Position numbers and translations under genes: made by a program. The notes beneath the pieces were generated by a model. The model searched no databases and was not told the DNA's origin. It saw only the letters and a program-made list of their open reading frames with translations. DNA of 64,000 bases from Heterostelium album PN500. Taxonomy: Eukaryota; Evosea; Eumycetozoa; Acytosteliales; Acytosteliaceae. The number at the start of each line of letters is the position of its first letter. The stretch's first letter is position 1. Shown in pieces: positions 35,115 through 46,088 of this stretch. The stretch spans positions 124,001-188,000 of the forward strand of contig NW_008805097.1 in NCBI RefSeq assembly GCF_000004825.1. The letters are read 5' to 3'.

Positions 35115-36681
35115 ATGTGGATATCAATATTTGGATATTTCTTTCTATTTCTAATTATATATTCTTTTGTATGTTATTTTTAAGTTTAAAGATAACATTT
35201 TCTAATTATTGAAACTTTAGATTTCTAAAAATAAATCATTCTCTAAAATCGATCCACCTGGAAAATGGTCTCTTCCTATAATTGGTAATATTCTAGATTT
35301 AGCAGGAAGTTTACCTTTTCGAGATTTGATGAACTTGGAAAAGAAATATGGAAAGGTTTATAGACTTTGGCTTGGGTCTGTATACACAATAGTCGTTAGT
35401 GATCCAGTGATGACCAGAGACATGCTTATTAATAATCATGAGAATTTTATGAATAGACCGAAATCAATATCATGGGAGACAATGTCAAAATCAAACAATG
35501 AATTATTGGCATCAAAAGATGAAGATTGGTATCATTGTAGAAAATTAGTGTCCAACGCATTCACAAAAACAAGATTAAAAACACATATATCTCTCATTGA
35601 AAAAGAGACTCAAAGTTTAATACAAGTATTAAAGAAATATTCCAATAGCAATTTGATGGTTAGTTATTTCTTAATTATCAATTAGAATAATTTAGCTTTT
35701 AAACTAACAATATTATTTATTAATTTTAAGTTAAATCCAAAAACTATTATTCATAAATTTTCTCTAAATATTATTTTAACAATTGTAATGTCAAAGAAAA
35801 TTCAATATGATGATTTGGATGAAGTTGATCCAGATATGAAGAATATGATTCATTGGATAGATAGAATATTTGAAGTTTCCAAATTTATTATTGGATTAGA
35901 ATCATTTCCAATTTTAAATCCCTTTATCCTTTTCTATTTGAAATACATTAATACTGACCATGCAAAGTTTGTAGATCTATGCAAAAAGTATTATTATGAA
36001 CATTTGACATCATTGGATCCAGATTCACCAAGAGATTTGATGGATACCATGATGTTGAGTGAAGGTGAAAGTGTCGACAGAGTGGCGTTGTTGGCTGTTG
36101 ACTTCTTGTTGGTAGGTTCAGATACAAGTTCATCAACGATTCTTTGGTTTATGGTTGCACTAGTAAATAATCCAGAAGTTCAAGATAGAGCAATCAAAGA
36201 AATTAAAAATGCAATCGGTGTTGATAGAGATCAAGTGTTGTTATCGGATAGAATAAATACTCCATATATGGTTGCAATTATTAAAGAAGTTATGAGAATG
36301 TATCCTGTAGCTCCTCTTTCTTTACCAAGAGAAAGCAGAGAATCGATTGTACTTCAAGATTATTATATTCCAAAGGGTACAAAGATTTTTTTCAATACCT
36401 ACTCTATGGGACACAATGTTGAATATTGGAAGAATCCAGAGGTATTCGATCCAACCAGATTTATCAATGATAACCATGTGGAATATAACCTTCCATTTTC
36501 AACTGGACCACGAAACTGTGTTGGAATGAATTTGGCATTGGATGAGCTCTATACTGCTTGTGCCAATATTGTATTGAACTTTAAACTACTCTCGTCAAAT
36601 GGTAGATCTCTAAGTGAGGATTTATTATTCAATACAACAACAAGACCCAAAGATTTTAATATTATTTTTGAAAACAGATAA
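35115..36681 (+). CDS. Cytochrome P450, copy 1 (CYP508-like)
   Basis: Exons 35115..35168, 35221..35658 and 35731..36681, 480 residues. The 18-residue first exon (MWISIFGYFFLFLIIYSF) is the membrane anchor, followed by the Pro-rich hinge DPPGKWSLPIIGN. Later come the I-helix segment LLVGSDTSSSTI (about 290-300), the ExxR motif KEVMR (E350, R353) and the heme loop FSTGPRNCVG with ligand Cys427. It should be an ER monooxygenase of unknown substrate. It is nearly identical to the copy at 39432, including the same intron positions; differences cluster in exon 2 (TMSKSNNELLASKDED) and the start of exon 3. Some dictyostelid P450s act with terpene synthases, but no working synthase is in this window. 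Confidence 0.93.
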
Positions 36682-36809
36682 ATATTATCTTTTATTATGC
36701 TTTTAAATATAAAAATAATATTATTTTAGAAAAAGATAGAGATAAAATATATTTTCTTTTTTACAACTATTTTAATTATTCATCAATATCAATTACTCAC
36801 TTTATCTTG

Positions 36810-37000
36810 ATTAACTAATTCCCCCCCTTCTTCTTCTCTTGGATTTAAAATATTTCTCACACTTCCTAATTGTAAGATTGGATGGGGTTCAAGTTCTTCT
36901 TTTTGTAGTGGTCATTGTCTTAGATATCGAATGATACATTTTGGAAATTTGGTTTCTTACTTTTTTAATAAAGTAGAAAATCTTTTCTTTAGATAGAAAG
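36810..37000 (-). pseudogene. Relic of the C48-like gene (A)
   Basis: This stretch downstream of P450 copy 1 matches parts of the C48-like gene. TTCAAGTTCTTCTTTTTGTAG at about 36890 parallels 41303, and GTTTCTTACTTTTTTAATAAAGTAGAA (split here as GTTTCTTAC and TTTAATAAAGTAGAA, about 36952-36980) parallels 41761-41786. Much of the gene between these points is deleted. The orientation is the same as in the intact copy. Confidence 0.55.
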
Positions 37001-37063
37001 TACCAAATAAAGTGTTTTGTCAAACTATTGATATAATTGACGTTCAAAGTTTAAACTTTTTTA

Positions 37064-37855
37064 TTTATTTAATATTTTAACCAGTAGAAAAGGATTTTTA
37101 AATATTTCATTTACTGAATAATGGATGAACCTTTTCATTGTATTCTTCTTTGGTGGTACTGTATTCTTGGAAAGTGGAGAGAGGAAAAAAATTGAACCTC
37201 CAATCCAGGCAGAGTATTTAGCTTCTGGTGAAGCCACGACCTTGATTTTATAATCAGGAGAAAGCAAAGCCTTTTCCTTTAGCATACGTTCTTCAAAACC
37301 TGGGAGCATAGTAGAGCCTCCAGAGAGCACGATGTTATCGACGTCACATTTCATGATCGAGTTGAAGGTAGTTTGATGGATACTAGGAAATTGCTTACCG
37401 AATAAATTTGGTTTGAGGAGTGCCTATGGGCAACGGAAGAGTCCGTTTTTAAGTTCAATGATTTAGCCATCTGGAAATTCATATTCTTTCTCGAGGTTTG
37501 ATTTTGATGCACCTTTTTCTTTTCTTTTAAATAGTCAAGGGCAATATATGCGAGTTTCTCCTTGATGTAACCAACAGTTTAACTTTCTTCGAATGTACAT
37601 CCACTTTCCATCAAAATTATCCTCTTGAAGAAAGTGAGATGGCGACTGGAAAGATCCTACGATCGATTGAAAAATAGGCTGTGGGGCTTCATCTCCTGAG
37701 AAACCTGCCTTACACATACCAGAACCCTATTTATTTTATAAATTAATATTTTGAGATAAGAATTATTGATAGTACTTTATTTTTCAAAGAGTTTAAAAAG
37801 ACTTACAGTATCAATTACGAATGCTTTTTATATTTGTTTCTTTCTTTGTTTATTT
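37064..37855 (-). pseudogene. Actin-family pseudogene with internal deletion
   Basis: On the minus strand AFVIDT is followed by a GTAAGT site, an intron (about 37731-37808) and GSGMCKAGFSGDEAP, the actin N-terminus and P-loop. After FQSIVG the match jumps (about 160 residues missing) to TVGYIKEKLAYIALDYLK, then EYEFPDG, a stop, IIELKNGLFRCP, a stop, [20 protein letters not shown] and MKCDVD ... [34 protein letters not shown] last frameshift precedes [17 protein letters not shown]. Several stops and shifts make it clearly dead. The retained intron shows it came from DNA duplication rather than retroposition. The ending HPLFSK differs from the RKCF of conventional actin, so the parent was a divergent actin or actin-related gene. 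Confidence 0.85.
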
Positions 37856-38139
37856 AAATAACTGATAAGAATATTTTTAAAAGAGTGAAAGTATTCTCTT
37901 ATAAATAAATCGGAGGATTATTGATGTTTTTTTTATGACCAATTTACAAGCCTGTTAAATTTAATAATTAAATATAAAACAATCATCATTTAAATTAAAT
38001 TTAATTTGGGAAAGTCAATCTTTAATTACTTTTGTTTAAATCATTTGTAATTTGGACTTTTTTTCACTGAATTTGATAATGTTAAAAAAAAAAAACACTG
38101 ATTTTGTATTTGTTTAATTTTTCAAATAAATTTTTTAAT

Positions 38140-38610
38140 ATCCAGTTTAAATATTCTATAGTATTTAATTTAATCTTAATTGTCAAAACCTTTCATGTAA
38201 TCAATATTTATTTTTCTTCTTCCTCCTCACCTCCCTCTTCTGATTTGCGTTAGTAAACTACTTTCTCTTTGCTCTTTTTCTTAATTGTTATTCTTCTCCT
38301 TCTACAACGGTGATGGTCTCTGTCTAGTTTGTGTTCTCCTGTTGTTGTTGTGGTTTTCTCTATATCTATATTAGATTAACGACAGAATGATTTACTATCC
38401 TCATCAAATAGATCCTCAGCTTTTGTAATTGTGATGTACCCTTGTCATTCTTAAAATAATTGAAAAATCTATTCTATATTCATTGAAGCCATTGTTATAA
38501 TAGCAAGTGTATGATATCTACTTTGTATGTTATTAGTAATAAAAAGAGTTTGGAATGAATTATCAACATTTATTCTTTAGGTCGCTAATATAAATACTTA
38601 TTTAGATATA
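38140..38610 (-). pseudogene. Relic of the C48-like gene (B)
   Basis: It matches the 3' part of the intact gene at about 41080-41520: CTTCTTCCTCCTCACC versus CTTCTTCCTCTTCATC, CTCTTTTTCTTAATTGTTATTCTTCTCCTTC versus CTCTTTTTCTTAATGTTTGC (compared in parts), ACGGTGATGGTCTC in both, and CTCTATATCTATATTAGA in both. Farther right, TCTTAAAATAATTG parallels TCTTAAAATCATTG. No long frame is left. Confidence 0.65.
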
Positions 38611-39431
38611 TTCATCAGGCTGGAAAGTATATTGTTGAATATGAGCTTGGATTAGCTAGACAATTATATGTTTGTCTTTATGAGAAGATCGTACAAAGGT
38701 TTAAAACATTTATTGTGTATATGATGTAGATTCATATAGAAAGATAATAAAAGAAAAGTAAACACAATTCCCATATGATTTTTAAGAAAGAAATTTTAGA
38801 ATCTATCGATAATAATTGAACAAATAACTTTACATTATATGAAATATCTATGTTTTTTTGTATTCTCGCATTATTTTTGCAAAATGCCTTTACTGCCTCA
38901 AAAGCAAATTTTTGGGAGAAGCAGTAAATGAAATTACACATACACTATCTATCGAAAGAAATAATCTATAGGTGTAAATAAGAAAATATCTCTGATAGCG
39001 AAGGAGTAAAGAGAACTAATAAACCTACTGGATTCATGGTGTTATATTTGAATATGTAAAGAATAAATAATAGATTATTATTTTAATGAAAATCGATCCT
39101 AAATTGTTGAAATTGATTTTTTTTTTCTGATGTTACTAAAATATCTAAATATAAATACTGCTATTAATTATTTTTAATTATAAAATCTGTAATTACATTT
39201 TTTCTTTAACAAATTTTAATATGATTAATTATTGAAAATACTAGATAAACACACCACCACTTTAACTATTACTAATAATTTTAATTTAACCAATCAATGA
39301 AAAAAAAGGTTTCAATACAATACATTAATGTAATTTTATTTATTTATTAAAGTAAATAAACTTTAAACTTCCTTTTTAAAACATTTTTCTTTTTGTATTT
39401 TTCAATACTCTGTCTAACTAACTATAAAAAA
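38611..39431. other. Spacer with duplicated P450 upstream sequence
   Basis: The left part holds no recognised gene. From about 39235 it repeats the upstream region of P450 copy 1 (GATAAACACACCACCACT and the T/A-rich leader), so it is probably the promoter of copy 2. Confidence 0.5.
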
Positions 39432-40994
39432 ATGTGGATATCAATATTTGGATATTTCTTTCTATTTCTAATTATATATTCTTTTGTATGTTATTTTTAA
39501 GTATAAAAACTTTTTTCCTATCATAACATTTTCTAATTATTGAAACTTTAGATTTCTAAAAATAAACCATTTTCTAAAATTGATCCACCTGGAATATGGT
39601 CTCTTCCTATAATTGGTAATATTCTAGATTTAGCAGGAAGTTTACCTTTTCGAGATTTGATGAACTTGGAAAAGAAATATGGAAAGGTTTATAGACTTTG
39701 GCTTGGGTCTGTATACACAATAGTCGTTAGTGATCCAGTGATGACCAGAGACATGCTTATTAATAATCATGAGAATTTTATGAATAGACCGAAATCAATA
39801 TCATGGGAGAACACCTCACAACCAATCAATGATATAGTGACATCCAGAGATGAAGAATGGTATCATTGTAGAAAATTAGTATCCAACTCATTCACAAAAA
39901 CAAGATTAAAAACACATATATCTCTCATTGAAAAAGAGACTCAAAGTTTAATACAAGTATTAAAGAAATATTCCAATAGAAATTTAAAGGTAAGATAAAT
40001 ATTAAAACCTTTAAAATTTAAACTAACAAAATTGTTTGTTTAGTTAAATCCAAAAACTATAATTTTTACATTTTCTCTAAATATTATTTTAACAATTGTA
40101 ATGTCAAAGAAAATTCAATATGATGATTTGGATGAAGTTGATCCAGATATGAAGAATATGATTCCTTGGATATATAGAATATTTAATGATTCCAAATTTA
40201 TTTTTGGACTGGAATCATTACCACTTTTCAAACCCTTTATCCGTTTCTATATGAAATACATTAATACTGATCACATCAAGTTTGTGGATTTATGCAAAAA
40301 GTATTGTTATGAACATTTGACATCATTGGATCCAGATTCACCAAGAGATTTGATGGATACCATGATGTTGAGTGAAGGTGAAAGTGTCGACAGAGTGGCG
40401 TTGTTGGCTGTTGACTTCTTGTTGGTAGGTTCAGATACAAGTTCATCAACGATTCTTTGGTTTATGGTTGCATTAGTAAATAATCCAGAAGTTCAAGATA
40501 GAGCAATCAAAGAAATTAAAAATGCAATCGGTGTTGATAGAGATCAAGTGTTGTTATCGGATAGAATAAATACTCCATATATGGTTGCAATTATTAAAGA
40601 AGTTATGAGAATGTATCCTGTAGTTCCTCTATCTTTACCAAGAGAAAGCAGAGAATCGATTGTACTTCAAGATTATTATATTCCAAAGGGTACAAAGATT
40701 ATTTTTAATACCTACTCTATGGGACACAATGTTGAATATTGGAAGAATCCAGAGGTATTCGATCCAACCAGATTTATCAATGATAACCATGTGGAATATA
40801 ACCTTCCATTTTCAATTGGACCACGAAACTGTGTTGGAATGAATTTGGCATTGGATGAGCTCTATACTGCTTGTGCCAATATTGTATTGAACTTTAAACT
40901 ATTCTCGTCAAATGGAAAACCTATAAGCGAGGATTTAGTATTCACAGCAACTACAAAGCCCAAAGATTTTAATATTATTTTTGAAAACAGATAA
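39432..40994 (+). CDS. Cytochrome P450, copy 2 (CYP508-like)
   Basis: Exons 39432..39485, 39552..39989 and 40044..40994, 480 residues, the same gene structure as copy 1. The anchor exon is identical in protein; the hinge is DPPGIWSLPIIGN, ExxR is KEVMR and the heme loop is FSIGPRNCVG (Thr to Ile versus copy 1). The first half of exon 2 and most of exon 3 are nearly identical to copy 1 at DNA level, while two patches differ strongly: NTSQPINDIVTSRDEE in exon 2, and PWIYRIFNDSKFIFGLESLP in exon 3. These patches fall in regions that often line the substrate pocket or access channel. Both copies look functional. Confidence 0.93.
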
Positions 40995-41118
40995 AAAATT
41001 AGTTTTAGTATGATATTTAATATAAAAAATATTATTTTAGAAAATAATATAGAAATAAAATAAATGTTCTTTTTTTCAACATTTTTAAATATCCGGTTCT
41101 AATTCATTTATTCAATCG

Positions 41119-42863
41119 TCAAACACTTTCAAGTGGCCAATTTTTGTTTCTCTTTCTTTTGGTTTGATTTCTTACTGATTCCTCTTCTTCCTCTTCATCA
41201 AACTGTTCGGTTTTGCGTTTTTCAACTACTTTAACTTTACTCTTTTTCTTAATGTTTGCTTCTTCTCTTTCACAAATGTACGGTGATGGTCTCGGTCTAA
41301 TTGAAGTTCTTCTAGTTGTAGATGTTGTAGTTGTTATCTCTATATCTATATTAGAGTGACCATAAATGTCGATATTAGTATAACAATCGAAATATTTATT
41401 GCTATTATTACCACCTAAGTTGAGTTCCCCACCTTTTGAAAATTGTTGATTATCTTTTACTTTTCTTAAAATCATTGCAAGTCTGTTTCTGTATTCATCA
41501 AAGTCATAGGTTGATGGTTTCAATTCATTAAAGAACATTTTAATATCTGTATGCTCATCCAAACGACTGTAGTTGTTGATAACATACTCCATCTGAATTA
41601 AAACAAATATTCCATTGTTGACACTATCCATTTGATTGAGAATTGATAAATAGAATAACTGATTATTGTTGAAATATGAATTTATAAACTCTGGCAGTCG
41701 AGGTTTTCCACCTAATGAGTCATAACAGAATATTTCATATCCAATGATTTTGGTAATTGAGTTTCTTACTTGTTTAATAAAGTAGAACAACCAGTTATCG
41801 TTATCTACATTGTATGGTATCATACTAAACAGAGAGTTTCTCATGGTTGAATAAACAGGTCTTCTGAATGAAAAGCTATCAAACACTGTCAGTAATGGGT
41901 GACTCCATTCTGAATTGAACTGGTGTTGAAGAAATTTCACTATCAAACCATTCATAGAATTTCCTTTTAAACTTTTGCCAGAACTGATTCTGTTGATGTC
42001 TCTATCGGTCACATTGATTTCAGTCATGATATTCAAAGTAGAAATATGGTCATGTCGTGAGATTGGTTCTTCTACTTCTTCTTCTTTTTCTTCTTCTTCT
42101 GGTTTTACTGGATATCCTTCTGAAATGATGTTTGGCGAAAGATCCTTTACCATGTTGTGCACTTCAGTAACTTGATTCTGTAAACATTGAAATTGATCTG
42201 GTCGGCGAAATACTTTTTGATTCTTGCTGAAATGTTTGATTCTAGCTGTCGAGGAGAGATTTTGTTCTTCCTTTGGAGGTTTAAGACACTTTTCACACTC
42301 ATCACATCTGAAACTATCGATTGTCTCTGAATTCCCACTAGACAACAGGATTTCGTGACTAGTAAGGAACTCTTTCATTATGGTTTGATTACAATGAGGA
42401 TGGTTCGGCAACAACATATGAAGATTCATAAGAAGATTATCGATATTGTTTTTATGATATACCAAATATTTGACATTATCGAAAGCACCGGATCTTATTC
42501 TTCTCCCTCTAGTTGATTGACGAGACAATTTCAATTGTCCACCCAGAAAACTACCGGGTAAAATTGCACTGATTTCTGGAGATGCAGTATTGAGTACTAT
42601 TTCATATTCCCTAATCAATATATCCAACTTGATTTTGTGTTGTCTATCCTTCAACGGTATACGCAAATACTGTTCGATTTCTTCCAATTCATCGAATGAA
42701 AGTGATAACTATATATAAAAAAATAAAAATTAATTATTTATAAATAATTTCATTTGATTTTTGTTACTAAATTCCTTACACTTTTACATTGCTCTCTATT
42801 TTCAATATTATCCTTTAACTCTTTATCTGATTGTACTGTAATTATCTCTTTTGTTCTTGACAT
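41119..42863 (-). CDS. Ulp1/SENP (C48) family-like protein without catalytic His and Cys
   Basis: Exons 42780..42863 and 41119..42708, 557 residues. The N-terminal half is unfamiliar, with a small Cys cluster (CDECEKC, about 163-169) and a Glu-rich linker. From about residue 258 the order fits a Ulp1-type cysteine protease: NVTDRDINRISSGKSL (like the SENP 'LNDEIINFY' helix), LLTVFDSFSFRRP, DNWLFYFI, EIFCYDSLGG, and LNQMDSVNNGIFVLIQMEYV. At the catalytic positions the usual HW is NW (N333), the Asp is kept (D358), the oxyanion Gln is kept (Q387), and DCG is NNG (N393 instead of Cys). It is therefore probably an inactive SUMO/ubiquitin-like binder. Family assignment is by pattern only. The C-terminus is Lys/Glu-rich. 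Confidence 0.65.
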
Positions 42864-43076
42864 TCTTTAGTAAAATTGTTTATAGTAATAGGGTTTTTTA
42901 TTATCTATTTAATTTTACATAAATAAAAAATAAACAAATGTAAGTTCAATTATTAATTTTATAGATAATAAATGTCATTTTTTTTTCTCAAAAATCTTAT
43001 AGCACACCCAATAATTTATGATATCATTTAATGAAAAACAAACTAAATAAATGATTGATTTTTGTTTTTTTTTTTT

Positions 43077-43307
43077 CCAACTAGATTTATCAATTATAAC
43101 CATACAGATTATTATCTTCCATTCTCAACTGGACCACGTAACTGTGTTGGAATGAACTTGGCATTGGATGAACTCTGTACTGCCTGTGCCAATATTGTAT
43201 TGAACTTTAAATTGCACTGTGCTAATGGCGAACCAATAAGTGAGGATATAAAATTCACAACAACAACAAAACCAAATGATTACAATATTATTTTGGCAAA
43301 CAGATAA
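43077..43307 (+). pseudogene. 5'-truncated third P450 fragment
   Basis: Homology to the P450 genes starts at CCAACTAGATTTATCAA and runs to the stop codon. It codes for about 75 residues (TRFINYNHTDYYLPFSTGPR ... ILANR), including the heme loop and ligand Cys. The frame is intact, but everything upstream (about 405 residues) is missing. The homology edge follows a run of 12-13 T, which together with CCAACTAG looks like a splice acceptor. It is therefore either a dead fragment or a stray terminal exon. Its amino-acid changes relative to the intact copies (HCANGEPISEDIKF) show it is older than the copy 1/copy 2 duplication. Confidence 0.8.
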
Positions 43308-43540
43308 AAAAATAACTTAACTACAATTTATTATTTTGGAGATTTACAATTTTTTTTAAATAAAACACAACATATAAAAAGAATATAAATATATATAACT
43401 ATTATTCTTTTTGTTTTTTTTTTTTGATAAAATAAAATAGAATGTAAAGAAAAAAAAAGTTTGATTATAATTTGCACAACTGAAAATATACATAAAGAAA
43501 ATAAAATAAAATCTAACCAATTTACATTCTAAACTAATAT

Positions 43541-46088
43541 TCATGAATCATCGCTGCTTAATGATTGGTTGGAATCATTGGATACTTGAATGAACTCTCT
43601 AAATTCGTCGTGGTCATGGTCATGGAACTCTTCGGATTCTACAAGCACTGGATCAGAGTCTGATTTCGAAACTGAAAATGTATCACTGTTTCCAAATGAT
43701 AAAGTACTGGTATTTCTCGATGGAATATTATTGGATTCATCTTGTTTACTGTTATTAAGGTTACTAGTACTACTATTGTTATTACTACTGTTACTGTTAC
43801 TATTATTATTATTGTTTTCACTATCATTGTTATTGTTATTAGCTATTGGTTGGAATGGGAAGTTGATTGGTGTTGAACTTCTACTTCTAACTTTCTCTTG
43901 TTGAATCAACTCTTGTTCCTTCTTTTTATTGAGTGAATCGACAATCATACATTCCACAACTTTAACCTCCCTCTTTGAGTTTTCAAGTGCTACCTGTGGA
44001 TCGTTGATGTTTGATCTGATGAGAACTGGTGCCATTACAACAGCAAGACTATGACAATCCATCTTGGTTTGTGCAGCGAATTCCGGTTCGTTCAACTCGA
44101 CGAAAAAGTCTATCAAATATCTTAAAACTCTTTGATGTAACAATGGTATACCTGTCTCAATTATATTCCAAGCGTTTAGAGGTGTTTCAATAATTTCATC
44201 ACTAAATAATTAATAATAATAATAATAAATAATTAGATTTAAACTTTAATCTATAATAATATGAAATATACATACTAAATAGCAGATGAAATAATTGGAT
44301 TTGGAAGATCTCTTAACCAATGTTTCAAAAGTGAAGCTACTAAATGAACATCTTGAATATGATCCAATCCACCACCTTCGTCCAACTTTTGTTTCTCCTG
44401 TTGAAGTTGGGTGTGTGGTGGTGACATTCTAAAGATTCCTTCAGTCTCCAATGCATTCAGTTTCAACAGAGTCTGTATAAAGTTGATAAGAATCAATGGT
44501 ATATCAATCTGTGGGAAATCTTTCTTTTGTTGATCCATCAACTCTTCCAAATCAGTACCGAAAATCGGATGCAATGGAATTGATTGAGAGCTATGAAGTG
44601 GATTCTAAAACATCGAAAATATCAATTTATTAGTACTAACAAAAAGAAAGAAAGATAGTTTAATATTTTTGTTATTACTTACTTCATCTCTCTTTAATGT
44701 TAGTATATTGGTTTTATTAAAGAATCCAAGAATGTTGTCTTTGAATGAAGATACTTTGGCGGTGGGTGGAGACGATGCCTGTTGTTGTATACCACTGGAG
44801 CTGCTGTTGAGAGAAATCAATTTGCCTTCGACATAGGGTTCGAATTGGAATGGTGGAATCAACTTTCTTGGCGTCGTATGATTCTTTATAAATGTCTGAA
44901 TATCCAACTCTGGATCGATCCAATCAGTTTGTTTACATCCATTGTTCAGTTCGACCTCCAATGCACTCGGAGTCTCAAGCATCAATCCCATATAATTCTT
45001 TATATTACTCTTTATAAATTGCATTCTCATTGATTCAAATTGTTCAAATTCCTAATTAATAAATAATATATGCAATAGATAGATTAAGATTAGCGCATTT
45101 GTTTAGTTTGTTTGTTTGATTGCTTGTTTGTTTCTTTACTTACATTCAAACTATCCATCATCTTTGTTTGATAGTAACCATAGATGAACTCGTTGGTCTC
45201 TTTGATTTGATTCTTATACTCCTCTTCGGCAACGATAGCGGTTGCCTCACACTTGGCAACCTTCTTCTCCAAGGTCTGCACTTTAATCGAGGGACCATCT
45301 ACTTCAGTCTCCTTCTCGAGCATTGAAATCAATTCGATCTTGGCAGACTCTGTTTCCTTACAGAATTTCTCATATTTCTGGTGTGCCTTTCTAACTGCTT
45401 CCAATGAATCTTTATAATCGTTTCTAAGTTTCAATCCTTCATTTACCAACTAATATAAAATTAACGATTAATCAATAATTTGGTAACATTAGTATTCAGT
45501 TATAATTATATTGTTTTTTTGTTGATGACGATAACATTACATTCTTTCTCTTTTGTTCCATCTCTTTAACAAGTGCAGTGAATGGATGACAAAGATTATT
45601 AATCAAATTCTGTGCAAATGATTTATGAATGTTTGATTCAGATTCACTTAATACTGAAATACAAAGGAATCCTCTTTGAAATGAACTATATATATAGATA
45701 GACAATTTAAATTGTGAAGTTAAAAAGTAAGTAAAAAACTTAGATATCTCATTGATATTATTGATACTTACTCAGTTTCATCTTTTAATTTAAATTTCGA
45801 AAAATGATCCACTACACTTTTTGCATATCTCTCTTCGAGAGCAGCTCTCTTCTTGAAGAAATCTAGTAACTCTTTGCATTGCTCTATACCGTATTCAGTT
45901 CGTTTACACAGTAAATCGAAACCTTCCCACATGTCTTGTGCAAACGATAACTTCTTATCGGGACTCTGCTGACTACCGGTAATATTTCCAACTTCATCGT
46001 CGCTATCCACTGCGAAACCTTCCGATGACAACAATGAATTACTTGATTTCAACATACTCTCACCACTTTTCGATAATGTTGTTGACAT
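43541..46088 (-). CDS. F-BAR and RhoGAP protein (MEGAP-like)
   Basis: Exons 45772..46088, 45541..45685, 45144..45449, 44683..45051, 44276..44604 and 43541..44201, 708 residues; all six are in phase. An F-BAR/FCH region starts near residue 45 (FAQDMWEGFDLLCKRTEYGI, FFKKRAALEERYAKSVVDHF) and continues as coiled coil to about residue 310 (EAVRKAHQKYEKFCKETESA). A RhoGAP domain follows at about 430-600, with the arginine finger in LETEGIFRMS, HLVASLLKHWLRDLPNPIIS and KMDCHSLAVVMAPVLIR. The tail is Ser/Asn-rich and acidic. Such proteins bind curved membrane and switch off Rho/Rac GTPases; the Dictyostelium MEGAP proteins with the same layout act in membrane tubulation and contractile vacuole emptying. 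Which paralogue this is cannot be told. Confidence 0.92.
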
